NCBI RefSeq assembly: GCF_003352085.1
Contig: NZ_CP025804.1
Location: forward strand, 3,224,001 to 3,288,000
Length of the DNA stretch: 64,000 nt
Direction of reading: 5' to 3'
Origin: Sulfitobacter sp. SK012
GTDB lineage: Bacteria; Pseudomonadota; Alphaproteobacteria; Rhodobacterales; Rhodobacteraceae
Under the pieces are notes generated by a model that had not been told where the DNA came from, ran no database searches, and saw nothing but the letters and a program-made list of their open reading frames with translations. The position numbers and the translations under genes were made by a program. The first letter of the stretch is position 1; every line of letters starts with the position of its first letter. This document shows positions 18,716 through 28,265 of the stretch, piece by piece.

Positions 18716-19164
18716 TGGGTGAGCCTTTCACAGGACTGGCCAGCACCTGAACTAGGCCACTTCATACAGTGACTTTAAGCCCACAATGAACATTTGAGAA
18801 GCTTGATTGTGAATTGGCGGGACCACCTTTGGGCTCCTGCCCCCCTTCTGGCATTCGTTACTTCGCGAACCCGTCAGGGTCGTAGTTAGCCCTACGCCGC
18901 CACCTTTTATTATCGGGGGTGCTGGGAATTTGAAAACCTGCGGCGAGCCAACTTGCCCCCTTGCCAATGGAGCATAAGCGTCTAATTTTCGACCTGCCTC
19001 ATTCATATTCGTATCAAAAAGTTTATTCTTGTTAAACTTTACTCGGAGATTGCTGGTAGCGTGCGTTTTTGCAGATAAGGTTCGTGGAGCTGCGTCGAAC
19101 GCACAACGACATCGCCTTACTCATTCCTGAAGGCATTGCGGCTGAATTGCCCTAAAAATGAAGC
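18716..19164. other. Intergenic region, nothing recognised
   Basis: A stretch of 449 bases. An 84-codon frame on the minus strand (18752-19006) has an odd composition (PPIIKGGGVGLTTT) and no ribosome binding site, so I do not call it a gene. No RNA gene or IS end was recognised. Confidence 0.35.
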
Positions 19165-19335
19165 CTACTTGAGGACTGCCTCGACATCCTCGCGGAAATA
19201 AAGCGGACCATAATCTTCTCCATTTGGCGCAAACGGGTTCACCTCAGCGACGATGTTAGAGACGGCAAAAATAGTTCGGAAGTGCCAGTTAGACTGGCTG
19301 GTCTGGAGGGCCCGAAAGTCAAGAATAACAGTCAT
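19165..19335 (-). CDS. Possible 56-residue hypothetical protein
   Basis: A small open frame begins MTVILDFRALQTSQSNWHF and ends YFREDVEAVLK. It has mixed charged and hydrophobic residues, no signal peptide and no recognised family. No good ribosome binding site precedes the ATG at 19335; a longer version would start at 19383 in phenylalanine-rich sequence and looks worse. It stands alone between two long gaps. It may be real, or a chance frame. Confidence 0.25.
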   Translation of the reverse strand: MTVILDFRALQTSQSNWHFRTIFAVSNIVAEVNPFAPNGEDYGPLYFREDVEAVLK

Positions 19336-19530
19336 CGGATGTGGTCTAAGTAAAGGCCAGCTTTGAAAACAAAAAAGAAACATGAATTCGGGAATAAACT
19401 TTGCCCGGTTGCTACTTTAGCTTCGTTCCATAGATCGGAAGCCCGGCCTTGAATGTCGTCTCTTTCCAAGTCAAAGCTTGCAATCACAAGATATAGGGAG
19501 ACTAACCTTGGGGATACAAACGTGGTGATT

Positions 19531-21138
19531 ATGATACGATCTGGCTTACTGGCTGCGCTACTGTTCCTTTCAGGCGGTTTGGCGGCTGGTCCCGTCGAAA
19601 ACGAAATCCAAAGGTTGTCGATTTCATTCGACGGTGGCGGTTCCGTTCTTTTCGCAGATGCAAAGCTGGATACAGCCGTCTTGATCCCCCAGTTTTATGC
19701 AAATCGCGATTATGCTCTGGGCTGGTATGGCACGCTCAATACGGAACAACTTTTTGCAGAATTGAATCGCGGTCTTGAGCAGGGTTTTCGCCCAACAGAT
19801 TTTAACCTCCCGCTACTCTACGAATTACAGGACGCTGCCCGACTGGGCGACCCGACGGACATCGCAATATTCGATGTTGCCGCCACCGATGCAGCAATAA
19901 AACTGATACATCATATTGTTTTTGGAAAGGTTGATCCTGCTAAGCTTGACGATGACTGGAATTTCTCGAAGCCAGTTATTCGCCAAGAACCCTCGGCAGT
20001 TTTAAACGACTTTATTGACGGAGAAGGCTTTAGCGCACTTATGGCGCGCATAAATATTGACGTAGCACAATACATGCAGCTTGTTGAGGTGCTGGGGCGG
20101 TATAGAGACATCGAAAACAGTGGCGGCTGGCCGGTCGTGCCGGATCAGACAGTCCTGAAACCGGGAATGTCCAATCCCGCCATTCCAGTTTTGCGCGAAA
20201 GGCTGTTGCGTGATGGCTCCGCTCAAGAAACCGTAACCCTGTCAACGACAGACGCGCTGGAGGGCCGCGTAGAGATCTATGATGATCTACTTGTTGAGGC
20301 GGTTAAAGCATTCCAGACTCGCCACGGATTGGAAGCTGATGGGGTACTTGGCCCAAGGTCGTTTGCGTCCCTAAACCGTACCGCCAAAGAGCGCGTGGAC
20401 CAGATCAGGCTTAGCTTGGAGCGCGCGCGTTGGCTTATGCATGATCTCGATGACGATTTCGTTCTGGTCAACATCGCGGGTGCACGCACGTATTTTGCCA
20501 AATCGGGCACCGTTTGGAGCACTCGCTCTGTGACTGGGTCCGCCTACCGCAAAACGCCGGTTTTTCGCGACAATATCCAATATATGGAATTCAATCCGAC
20601 CTGGACTGTGCCCGCATCAATTTTCAGGAAGGATAAACTGGCGCGTATCCGTAAAGACCCCGGCTATCTGGCCCGCAACAACTACACCGTTGTGCGGAGC
20701 AGCGACCGCACACCTGTGAATGCCGCGTCGGTGAACTGGGCATCGGACAATCCCGGCGTCACACTGGTGCAGCAACCAGGACCGAACAATGCCTTGGGAC
20801 TTGTGAAATTCATGTTTCCCAACGAGCATGCTGTTTACCTGCACGACACCAACCAAAGTGGCCTATTTGATCGCAATGAACGCAATCTGAGTTCAGGGTG
20901 TGTCCGACTGGAATACCCATTCGAATTTGCTAGCCTTTTGATGGAAGGTCAGGCGGACTGGAGCACTGAACGAATGAAAGCCATTCTGGAAAGCGGGAAA
21001 ACCACAAGGATCAACCTCGATAAGCCCGTGCCAGTTCTGCTAACATACTGGACAGCGTGGGTAGAAGAGGGAAATGTACACTTCCGTGAAGACCCCTACG
21101 ACCGCGACGCTGCAATCCTTGATGCATTAAATCGATGA
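19531..21138 (+). CDS. L,D-transpeptidase (YcbB/LdtD type) with peptidoglycan-binding domain
   Basis: A 535-residue exported enzyme. A signal peptide (MIRSGLLAALLFLSGGLAAG) is followed by the LdtD-type scaffold domain (about residues 40-230; FYANRDYALGWYG), a PG_binding_1 domain (about 230-290; VKAFQTRHGLEADGVLGPRS) and a YkuD domain (about 315-490). The YkuD part has MEFNPTWTVPASI, YLHDTNQSGLF and NLSSGCVRLEYP, where the Cys is the catalytic residue. These enzymes make 3-3 peptide cross-links in periplasmic peptidoglycan. A frame start at 19453 is possible, but the later ATG gives a proper signal peptide. Domain order is standard, so activity is expected. Confidence 0.92.
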   Translation: MIRSGLLAALLFLSGGLAAGPVENEIQRLSISFDGGGSVLFADAKLDTAVLIPQFYANRDYALGWYGTLNTEQLFAELNRGLEQGFRPTDFNLPLLYELQDAARLGDPTDIAIFDVAATDAAIKLIHHIVFGKVDPAKLDDDWNFSKPVIRQEPSAVLNDFIDGEGFSALMARINIDVAQYMQLVEVLGRYRDIENSGGWPVVPDQTVLKPGMSNPAIPVLRERLLRDGSAQETVTLSTTDALEGRVEIYDDLLVEAVKAFQTRHGLEADGVLGPRSFASLNRTAKERVDQIRLSLERARWLMHDLDDDFVLVNIAGARTYFAKSGTVWSTRSVTGSAYRKTPVFRDNIQYMEFNPTWTVPASIFRKDKLARIRKDPGYLARNNYTVVRSSDRTPVNAASVNWASDNPGVTLVQQPGPNNALGLVKFMFPNEHAVYLHDTNQSGLFDRNERNLSSGCVRLEYPFEFASLLMEGQADWSTERMKAILESGKTTRINLDKPVPVLLTYWTAWVEEGNVHFREDPYDRDAAILDALNR

Positions 21139-21736
21139 TTGGCGGTGGCTGCCACTTTCCGGGTAAGAAAACTCTGCAAGGCCTTCATTAACATCAACGC
21201 TCTTGCGCGAAGCGGTGTTTTTCGAGAGCGCACTTGGTTGTATTCTCATCGCAGTGCCACTTCACAGCTACGTTGTTGATCGGGCGGGACCAGCGAATTT
21301 GGCTTCACTCGTATCAGTTAGTTTTGCCCGCAGAGCAGGCCTTTAATCGGGGCCCAGCGAATCGCAGCTTTTAGTCGTGTTACCCCTTCCACACCGGCTC
21401 AACCAAAAAAACCAAGGTCAGATAGAGAACCCGAATATTTACTACTTGCCCAAACAAACCACTAATTTTGGGAGCCGGAAAAATTGTGGCGCAAGTAGGG
21501 CCAGGCTCCAACACCCGCCCAATATCTCGAAAGGGGGACCTCGGCTCACACTTTTCCATGGCTCATGGGAAATCCAACCCTGATCTAGTCGTTAGCTGAC
21601 GCTTTGAGTATCCGTTGCACCAACATCCCACTTATACACCTATCTACTTGAAGGTGGAGGAGTCTCAGAGCGCGTCCCGGCAAGCGCTAATAACTTCTCC
21701 CGGTGGATCCTCTATTTGCCGCCTGCGTATATCCAA
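21139..21736. other. Long intergenic region, nothing recognised
   Basis: About 600 bases between two convergent genes. Short frames here have no family signature. The sequence appears more AT-rich than the flanking housekeeping parts. It may hold decayed mobile DNA, but no IS end or RNA gene was identified. Confidence 0.35.
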
Positions 21737-22600
21737 TTAGGTTTGCGCCCAAGATGCCGGCTCCAACTGGAACAGCGTCGCAAGCTGATCATAGACCTCT
21801 GTCTCCCTACGTTTAAGCTCTGCTGGCCTTTCAAAGAAAACCTCGACGACTACTGCGAAAAACTCTTCCATGCCTTGCGCCCCGTAGGCGTCGATCAAGG
21901 TAGATCTTCCGGCGTGTACCTGCTTGACGTGGCGTTCAAATGCCTCAGCAAATACATGGCCCCAATCTTTTACGCTTTGATCTCGATTGAGTACCGGGAT
22001 GCCGTTGGTGCGTCCTGACAGATCGTCGATCTGATGTGCAAACTCGTGAAACACCACATTGTGGCCGTCGTGTGGGGCACTTGCTCCTTGCTTGGAATGC
22101 GCCCACGAAAGAACGACCGGCCCCCGTGACCAGCTTTCGCCCGTTCGCACTATCTCTCGTTCTGTCGTGACATAGCCTCTTTGTTCCGCCTGCCGCGACT
22201 TGAAGGCGCTTGGGTAGATAAGAATGGAGTGTAAGTTGCTATACCAAGCATCATTGTTGACCACGAGAAGGCAGGCCTGGGCAGCAATCGAGAGCTGCAT
22301 TTCTTCGCTTATCTCAAGTCCGTTGCACCCAACGAACTCAATCTGTTCTAGAAAGAGATTGATCTTACCTTCGAGTTTTCCACGCAACTCGGGCGGAAGT
22401 ATCTTGGTTAGAGGCACCTGTTCGGAGACAATGGCACGCTGATGGTCCGCAAGTTCAGCCTTCAGAAGGCTTGAGCGAACGTGCCTTTTTGACCAAAGTC
22501 GGAAAGCAGCACCTGTCAAGACGAGGAGCAAGAGAAGAAGGAAAAGAGCTGTCACTTGAGCCGGTCTCACAAGTATGTACTTTTCAGCATAGATGGACAT
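21737..22600 (-). CDS. MtfA-like zinc peptidase (M90 family) with N-terminal membrane anchor
   Basis: A 287-residue protein with one N-terminal transmembrane helix (about residues 15-40, rich in Leu) and a MtfA/M90 domain. The zinc motif HEFAHQIDDLSG (HExxH) is followed by FAEAFERH and EEFFAVVVEVFFERP, whose glutamates are candidate further zinc ligands. WSRGPVVLSWAHSKQGA and GHNVVFHEFAHQ match the family. In E. coli MtfA is cytosolic and binds the repressor Mlc; the role here is unknown. The ATG at 22600 is chosen over a TTG at 22639, although neither has a strong ribosome binding site. Confidence 0.88.
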   Translation of the reverse strand: MSIYAEKYILVRPAQVTALFLLLLLLVLTGAAFRLWSKRHVRSSLLKAELADHQRAIVSEQVPLTKILPPELRGKLEGKINLFLEQIEFVGCNGLEISEEMQLSIAAQACLLVVNNDAWYSNLHSILIYPSAFKSRQAEQRGYVTTEREIVRTGESWSRGPVVLSWAHSKQGASAPHDGHNVVFHEFAHQIDDLSGRTNGIPVLNRDQSVKDWGHVFAEAFERHVKQVHAGRSTLIDAYGAQGMEEFFAVVVEVFFERPAELKRRETEVYDQLATLFQLEPASWAQT

Positions 22601-22869
22601 CCGACATAGTAAATCAACCAGCAATTTTCTTTGTATCAAGGAATTGAAGGTTCCATTTCGATGACTTGAGCATCAATGGTTGATTGCTCAGCCCTGCGCT
22701 CAGGCGGTTTATACGCGATCGACGCCAGCTGATCTGGGATTTAAGCCAGCCTCGCTTTGAGATCAATGGAGCCACCATGGCGGTGATCAACCGATAGTCG
22801 CTTTAAAAACGCCGCCTCCAACGGAAGCGGTGTTGAATTCATGATTTTTAGTTATTGAGTTATGCGGAC

Positions 22870-23207
22870 TTGCGGCGACACGCCATCCACCCAAGAGCAC
22901 CTATTCCCAATGCACAACGATATCTGTGGCGACGCTGGAGCGGAGACCACTGCCAAGACCGTGTCGAAACGAAACCTCTCAGGACATTTCTTACACAATG
23001 CCCTTCCGGTCAGTGGATGCATTGTATGAAATTACTCGGCCAATCGCTCACGGCGAGGGACTTCGAAAGGCAGGTCGCGGAAATCCAATTCCGCATCGCC
23101 GTGCTGAACCGCTATACCGCTATTGGTATACCTGTCACCAAGATCGTAGGCTAATTGCGTCTGGGGAAAGGGGAAGGACGTCCTTCAACCGATTTGCGCG
23201 ACAAAGC
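22870..23207 (+). mobile_element. IS5-family remnant, 3' end only
   Basis: A fragment of an IS5-family transposase C-terminus: AQRYLWRRWSG, DRVETK, then MKLLGQSLTARDFERQVAEIQ and AVLNRYTAIGIPVT. RVETK contains the catalytic Glu. An internal deletion joins an HAIHPRAP-like piece to AQRYL. It ends near 23207 with GATTTGCGCGACAAAGCC, which resembles an IS5 terminal repeat. The 5' two thirds are missing. The copy at 27320-28265 is a sister with the same unusual 42-base insertion after RVETK. Confidence 0.8.
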
Positions 23208-23498
23208 CCCTCGATAGGACTGCTATCGGGTACGGGACCCGGAAACTTGCAGCTTGTACAAGCAACCGAACCAATCATTTTAGAGCTCAAATAACATGCA
23301 GGTCAGGTCAAGCTCCACTGCCCACCCAATATTACAAAGGACTGCCTCAGCTCGCGCGTTGCCATCGCTCAGCCTCACCCGATACTGATATTGCATCAAG
23401 ATCTGCTAAATTTCATAGCATTAAATACTACACACAGACCATCGCTGTACAACGGCTCAATGACTGCTCTACGTGACATGCCGACCTTCTAGGTTTCG

Positions 23499-23930
23499 TC
23501 ATTCCGTTCCAGCGGGTACGCAACCTCGCAACCGTGCTGCGCCTCCTACTGCGTAGTCCGCGGCTGAGGCGACAGCCGTATTCACGAGCCGATCAGGTGT
23601 TTCGGCCAATGTAGACATTGAGCCTTTGATTTCTGCCAGATGCGTCTCAATACTACCCAATTTTGCTTCCAGCTCATCGAGTTTTGTGAACGATATACCC
23701 TGAGATTGCTGCTTCAACAGCGCGATTTCAGCCTTCATTTTACTGGCTTCGGAATTGATCGTTTCGATGCCTGCTTCAAGCGGTTCTAAACTTACGAGAC
23801 TTTGTGCAAACGTCTCGCTCAGAGAATTGGCCTTTGTCAGCAGCAAGACCAAGAGCAAAAGAGCAACCACAACAAGGATCAGTGTTGCATTTAGCATAGC
23901 CAAAAACAGGTCTTTCAGTGTCTTCCTCAT
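23499..23930 (-). CDS. Small membrane-anchored coiled-coil protein
   Basis: A 143-residue protein not recognised as a known family. It has one N-terminal transmembrane helix (about residues 10-32: LNATLILVVVALLLLVLLLT). A likely coiled coil follows (about 40-105) with heptad-like INSEASKMKAEIALLKQQ and LDELEAKLGSIETHLAEIK. The short tail ends CVPAGTE. The topology suggests a periplasmic or cytoplasmic rod on the inner membrane. It stands alone between an IS5 remnant and a rhodanese gene. Its start ATG is followed by basic residues (MRKTLK), which fits an N-in anchor. Confidence 0.6.
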   Translation of the reverse strand: MRKTLKDLFLAMLNATLILVVVALLLLVLLLTKANSLSETFAQSLVSLEPLEAGIETINSEASKMKAEIALLKQQSQGISFTKLDELEAKLGSIETHLAEIKGSMSTLAETPDRLVNTAVASAADYAVGGAARLRGCVPAGTE

Positions 23931-24187
23931 TCAGTCTCTCCGTTTTTTAGGGTTGGAACCATAGGCCAGCACTCTGCTGGAATGCACTCAATGTACTGGC
24001 CAATCATGCCTTTCGGACCGAAATAAATGACCATTAGCCTTCTGGCACCACGCCACCGGCATCTTGCTTGATCGGGCTACCAAATGCATTCGCCGTCAAC
24101 CTAAACGCCTTCACCTTCAGCTTTTGGCTTACTTTGACCTAGCCGAAGAACAGCATTTACCCTGAAGACGGCACATCGAAAAGCGCT

Positions 24188-24565
24188 CTATTTTTGCTCT
24201 GTTGGTCCGCCTGCATCTTTCCAAGCTGAAAAGCCTCCGACGTTTGAAACGCTCTGGAAACCCATATCCAACAGAGTTTTGCCACTCAACGCGGCTTGCC
24301 CACCTGCTCCGCAAATCAAGACAATATCCGCATCCTTTTTCAGGGCCGGGTTGTGGAACGGGTGCGTGTCGTCGGCCCTAAACTCCAACATACCTCGCGC
24401 GACCAATTCTGCTCCAGCAATTGTACCAGACTTTGCAATATCTGCGCTGTCTCGAACGTCGACAAAGACGGATTGACCATTTCTGTGTTTTTCAATGCCT
24501 GCTTCCGCTGAAATCCTTGGAACAATTGCATTCGCTTCTTCAAGGTAGTCGTTGGCCGTTTTCAT
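24188..24565 (-). CDS. Rhodanese-like domain protein
   Basis: A 125-residue single rhodanese domain without signal peptide, so cytoplasmic. It shows FVDVRDSADIAKSGTIAGA (the CH2A-type motif), then an active-site loop ICGAGGQAALSGKTLLDMGF with Cys as the sulfur acceptor, and NVGGFSAWKDAG near the end. The loop has Gln where many thiosulfate sulfurtransferases have Arg (CxxGxR), so the sulfur donor may differ. No sulfur-metabolism gene is adjacent. Confidence 0.9.
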   Translation of the reverse strand: MKTANDYLEEANAIVPRISAEAGIEKHRNGQSVFVDVRDSADIAKSGTIAGAELVARGMLEFRADDTHPFHNPALKKDADIVLICGAGGQAALSGKTLLDMGFQSVSNVGGFSAWKDAGGPTEQK

Positions 24566-24912
24566 TTTAAGTACCCCGTGTGCTTGGAACGTGTAACTTG
24601 AGCTAGCAATCTAAATATCGACAAGGCAAGCCCCTGTCGATGAGTAAGCGCCAGAGTGGTCTTCGCAAGAGACAACAATCGCCTGGATGCTCAAACCCAT
24701 TTCTAAGGGATTTGTCGGTGTGCAACGGCGCGGAAAATTAACCAGCCGAAGATTGCACTTTTATGACTTCAGCGATCAAGGCAGCTCCAGTGCCTTTACC
24801 CGTATTTCCCCCTTCAAGCCATGTAAGCAGAAATGCCTACACTTGAATTAGCTAATTCTTTTCAAACGGTTGGGCCCAAATCTGAAACCGTGCGCAACTA
24901 GTGGGAAAAGTG
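24566..24912. other. Intergenic region, nothing recognised
   Basis: About 347 bases between the rhodanese gene and the receiver gene. No coding frame with family features, RNA gene or clear terminator was found. It should contain the promoter of the rhodanese gene. Confidence 0.35.
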
Positions 24913-25296
24913 CTAGAGCCATTTCTCAATACAGCGCTGGAGATCTGCCTTGCTAAATGGCTTGGCCAGAACTTCATTAATGCCAGCTGCAACAAACCGT
25001 TCTGCGGCCGCGATTTCCACGTTGGCCGTCATAGCAATGATCGGAACATCGCGCTTCGCATTGGCCATCCCTCGGATTTCTGTAGCGACTTGGACACCGT
25101 CCATTCCGGGCATCGAAATATCTGTAAGAAGCATATCATAGCTATTCTCACTGAAGGTTTTGAGGCAGTCCAAGCCGTTTTCAACTGTGTCGAATTTGTA
25201 TCCACATGCCTCGAGGAAATGAGTGACGATAAGTAGGTTTATCGAGTTATCTTCGGCAACAAGCAGTCTCTTTTCGGTGTTCTGTTGATCTTCCAT
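24913..25296 (-). CDS. Single-domain response regulator (receiver only)
   Basis: A 127-residue stand-alone REC domain. Acidic pocket: VAEDNSIN; phosphoacceptor Asp in MLLTDISMPGMDG; switch Thr in IIAMTAN; Lys in LAKPFSKADL. There is no output domain. It lies one base downstream of the histidine kinase stop and so is its probable partner. Single REC proteins of this type act by protein contact or in a phosphorelay, so a separate output or Hpt protein elsewhere is implied. Confidence 0.93.
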   Translation of the reverse strand: MEDQQNTEKRLLVAEDNSINLLIVTHFLEACGYKFDTVENGLDCLKTFSENSYDMLLTDISMPGMDGVQVATEIRGMANAKRDVPIIAMTANVEIAAAERFVAAGINEVLAKPFSKADLQRCIEKWL

Positions 25297-25297
25297 T

Positions 25298-27142
25298 TCA
25301 GCCCTCCACTACGGCAACGGGGATATTCAACTTGAAACATGATCCTTTACCAAGTTCGCTGGTGAGCGTGATTTCACCCTTCATGAGATGAGCAAGGCGC
25401 GAGCAAATCGCGAGGCCAAGACCTGAGCCATCAGATGTGCGGGTTAGCTCAGAATCCACTTGGGTGAACTCATCAAAAACCGTTGCTTGAAAGTCCTCAT
25501 CTATGCCGATCCCGCTATCGGTGACGGACAAAATAAGCCTAGCGCTTCCCGTGGCACCGTCACGCAATTCCGATCCGATATGGATTTGTCCTTCATTTGT
25601 AAATTTCACAGCATTTCCGACGAGATTTTGCAAGATCTGGTTGATCATTTGTGAGTTACCTCTGAGCATTTGCTCTGAGACGCTAGTGGTCAGCGACAGC
25701 CCTTTTTTCATGGCAAGTGGCTTGAATAGATCCACTGTGCCCCGCGCCATATCAGCGGGATTGAACTCGCTCGCATGACTACTTTCGGCGTTGGCTTCCA
25801 ATCTCACGAACTGCAGCACACCATCGAGGAGGCCGAGCATGTTTTTCGCCGCTTTTTGCCCAACGGTGAGCAGGTAACGTTGGTCATCTTCCAGCTTCCC
25901 ATCTTCAAGCAACTCTAGGACGCCCATAAGCCCATGCATCGGTGTTCGGACTTCGTGGGACATTACCGAAAGAAACCGAGACTTAGCGCGCTCGCCCTCT
26001 AGCGCTGCGTCCAAGGCACTGGTGAGTTGATTGCGATCAACTTGCAGGTTTGAGATTACTTGGTTGAAGCTCGTTCCCAGCAACTGGGCTTCGGAAATCA
26101 CAAATGGGGCGTCGCTAAGCGTTACTCTGGCCGCCAAATTACCATCTGCGACACTCTTAGCCGTAGCAACGACGTTACGGATTGGTCTGGAAATCAGTTG
26201 AGACAACCACCAACTCAGCACAATGAGCACGGCAATCTCGGCCAAAACAATCCCTAGTGCCGTTTGCGCAGAGTCTTTCGCCCTCGCAACTAGTTCGCTC
26301 ATAGGCTGTGGCACCATTACTCCCCAACCTGTCCGAGCGACAAAGGTGAAACCCGAAATCATGTCTGCCTGCATTGGCGGAGAGTAAAAAGTTGCAACAC
26401 CCGTTTCACCCGCCATCATTTGCTGAACAACTGAAAGCTTGCTGGCATCTTTCGAGGATGCTTGCCATTCAGGGTTTGGGTGCGCAATCACAAGGCCGTT
26501 TTGATCCACCATCATCGAATGGCCAAGCTCGCCAAACTTGATCGTTTTCTGAAGCTCGATTAAATACCGAAGCTTAAGAGCCGCGACTGCCAATTTTCCA
26601 TCCGACAAGGCGTGCGCGAGGAAAAAATGTGGTGCCCCATCGAATTGCAGGATCCCAGAGAACACAGTTTGGCTGAGATCCGTAGTTGCTTGGGCACGGA
26701 GTTCCGCCGTAAGCGCCGCGGGAAAGCGCAACGAGGTTGTCATGCTGGCGGCGCTGATCTCACTTAGAATATGGTCGTCCTTGTCCACGACCGCGACAAA
26801 GCTAAGATCAAAATCATCGAGAGTTTTGCTAAAATTAGGGCCCTCAGGTGTTTCGATACTCTTGACCGCGAGCTCGAATATAGCTGCAACATCGTTGGCA
26901 TATCGCTCCATCGCGGCGGCAAGGTTATTCGCAATTATGAGGTGGTTCTCGTCCACATATGCAATTTCTTTTTGAATAGCAGTGTGTTCCATCCATTTGT
27001 AAAGACCAACAATCGGTGGGACAGAAGCTATGTTCAGGCTTAAAAATATTATCCAGCGGATACTGATCCGAAACCGAGAAGTCTTCTGGCCAACAGCTGT
27101 TGTCTCAACACTGTTTTGGATCGTCTCTGGATTGCCCAGCAT
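25298..27142 (-). CDS. Membrane histidine kinase with Cache sensor and HAMP domain
   Basis: A 614-residue sensor kinase. It has a first transmembrane helix (about residues 27-48), a periplasmic dCache-type sensor (about 50-290, with HSMMVDQNGLVIAHPNPEW), a second helix (about 292-315), HAMP (about 315-370), HisKA with the phospho-His in SVMSHEVRTPMHG, and HATPase_c with N box (NLVGNAVKF), DSGIGID and GSGLGLAIC. A fused receiver is lacking; the next gene supplies it. Periplasmic Cache domains bind small molecules such as amino acids or carboxylates. The ligand is unknown. Confidence 0.93.
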   Translation of the reverse strand: MLGNPETIQNSVETTAVGQKTSRFRISIRWIIFLSLNIASVPPIVGLYKWMEHTAIQKEIAYVDENHLIIANNLAAAMERYANDVAAIFELAVKSIETPEGPNFSKTLDDFDLSFVAVVDKDDHILSEISAASMTTSLRFPAALTAELRAQATTDLSQTVFSGILQFDGAPHFFLAHALSDGKLAVAALKLRYLIELQKTIKFGELGHSMMVDQNGLVIAHPNPEWQASSKDASKLSVVQQMMAGETGVATFYSPPMQADMISGFTFVARTGWGVMVPQPMSELVARAKDSAQTALGIVLAEIAVLIVLSWWLSQLISRPIRNVVATAKSVADGNLAARVTLSDAPFVISEAQLLGTSFNQVISNLQVDRNQLTSALDAALEGERAKSRFLSVMSHEVRTPMHGLMGVLELLEDGKLEDDQRYLLTVGQKAAKNMLGLLDGVLQFVRLEANAESSHASEFNPADMARGTVDLFKPLAMKKGLSLTTSVSEQMLRGNSQMINQILQNLVGNAVKFTNEGQIHIGSELRDGATGSARLILSVTDSGIGIDEDFQATVFDEFTQVDSELTRTSDGSGLGLAICSRLAHLMKGEITLTSELGKGSCFKLNIPVAVVEG

Positions 27143-27319
27143 CGTTCAGTTCCCATCCATTTATTCCTTGGTCGGTCGCTGGATAAGGAAGAGCCAACGC
27201 TCCGTGCATCAAAACTCCAACTAAGCTCTGGGTATATAGCCTCTAACGATATTAGTAAGGACAGCAGAAGAGTAGCCGTCCTATACTTTCGGATATGTGC
27301 CGCAAAATAACATTCCTGC

Positions 27320-28265
27320 CTGTTAAAACTGCGCAAAGTTTGGCATCGCCACCAAGCGGCCAGTGCGGTCGACAACAGCAATTCGGTGATGCTGCCTTTC
27401 AGACCTGTCTGACGTTGAAGGTCCTGTTTGGCATGCCGCTTCGCCAGACAACTGGGTTCGACCAGAACTTGCTGCGGCTGGTCTGGCTGCATTAGGCTGC
27501 GCCAGATTTCAGCACCTTATGTCGGCGTCAGTAGACACTCAACGTGAGCCAGCCCTATCGCGGTTCCACGGAGCCACTGAACCTCCTCATCGACGGCACA
27601 GGCATCAAGGCCGAAGGTGGAGGCGAGTGAAGCGCCCGCAAGCACGGTGGTCCCAAACGCAGCATCCGGCGTAAGAAACACATAGGCATCGACGAAGAAA
27701 CGCTGGAAGTACGGGCGGTCGAAGTCACCAGCAGCGACATCGGGGATGCGCCCGTGTTGCCGGAACTTCTGAACCAAATCCCGGCTGATCAAGACATCGG
27801 CATTGTCACTGCAGGCGGAGCATATGACACGCGCAGATACAACGAGGCCATTGCCGCTCTATAGGCTCACGCGATGATCCCGCCACGCAAGAATGCGAAG
27901 CCCTGGAAGCCGACGAGCGCCGGAGCACTTGCCCGAAACAACGCGGTCAATGCACAACGATATCTGGGTCGCACACTGTGGCGACGCAGGAGCGGATACC
28001 ACCGCCGAAGCCGCGTCGAAACGAAACCTTTCGGGATCATGCTTCGCAAAACCCTACCGGTCAGTGGTTGCATTGCATAAAACTACTCGGCCAATCCCTC
28101 ATGGCGAGGGACTTCGAAAGGCAGGTCGCGGAAAACCATCCGCATCGCCGTGCTGAACCGCTACACCGCTACACCGCTATTGGTATACCTGTAACCGAGA
28201 CCTTGGGCCAAGCGCGTCTGGGGAAAGGGGAAGAACATTCTTCAACCGATTTGCGCAACAACGCC
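27320..28265 (+). mobile_element. Decayed IS5-family element (transposase pseudogene)
   Basis: Almost the whole transposase can be read in one frame but with nonsense codons: AAFQTCLTLKVLFGMPLRQT, stop at 27493, PDFSTLCRRQ, stop at 27532, NLLIDGTGIKAEG, stop at 27628, ARKHGGPKR, GIDEETLEVRAVEVTSS, stop at 27862, IPPRKNAKPWKPTSAGA, RRSRVETK. A further frameshift follows near 28040. The GAYDTRR segment has Gly where Asp is usual. The 5' end is missing. The 3' end near 28265 (GATTTGCGCAACAACGCC) matches the sister remnant at 23190-23207. It cannot move by itself. Confidence 0.85.

Noticed and set aside
18752..19006. 84-codon open frame on the minus strand
   Set aside because: No ribosome binding site, odd low-complexity composition and no family feature; likely chance.
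21377..21583. 68-codon open frame in the long gap before the MtfA-like gene
   Set aside because: No coding features and no similarity recognised.
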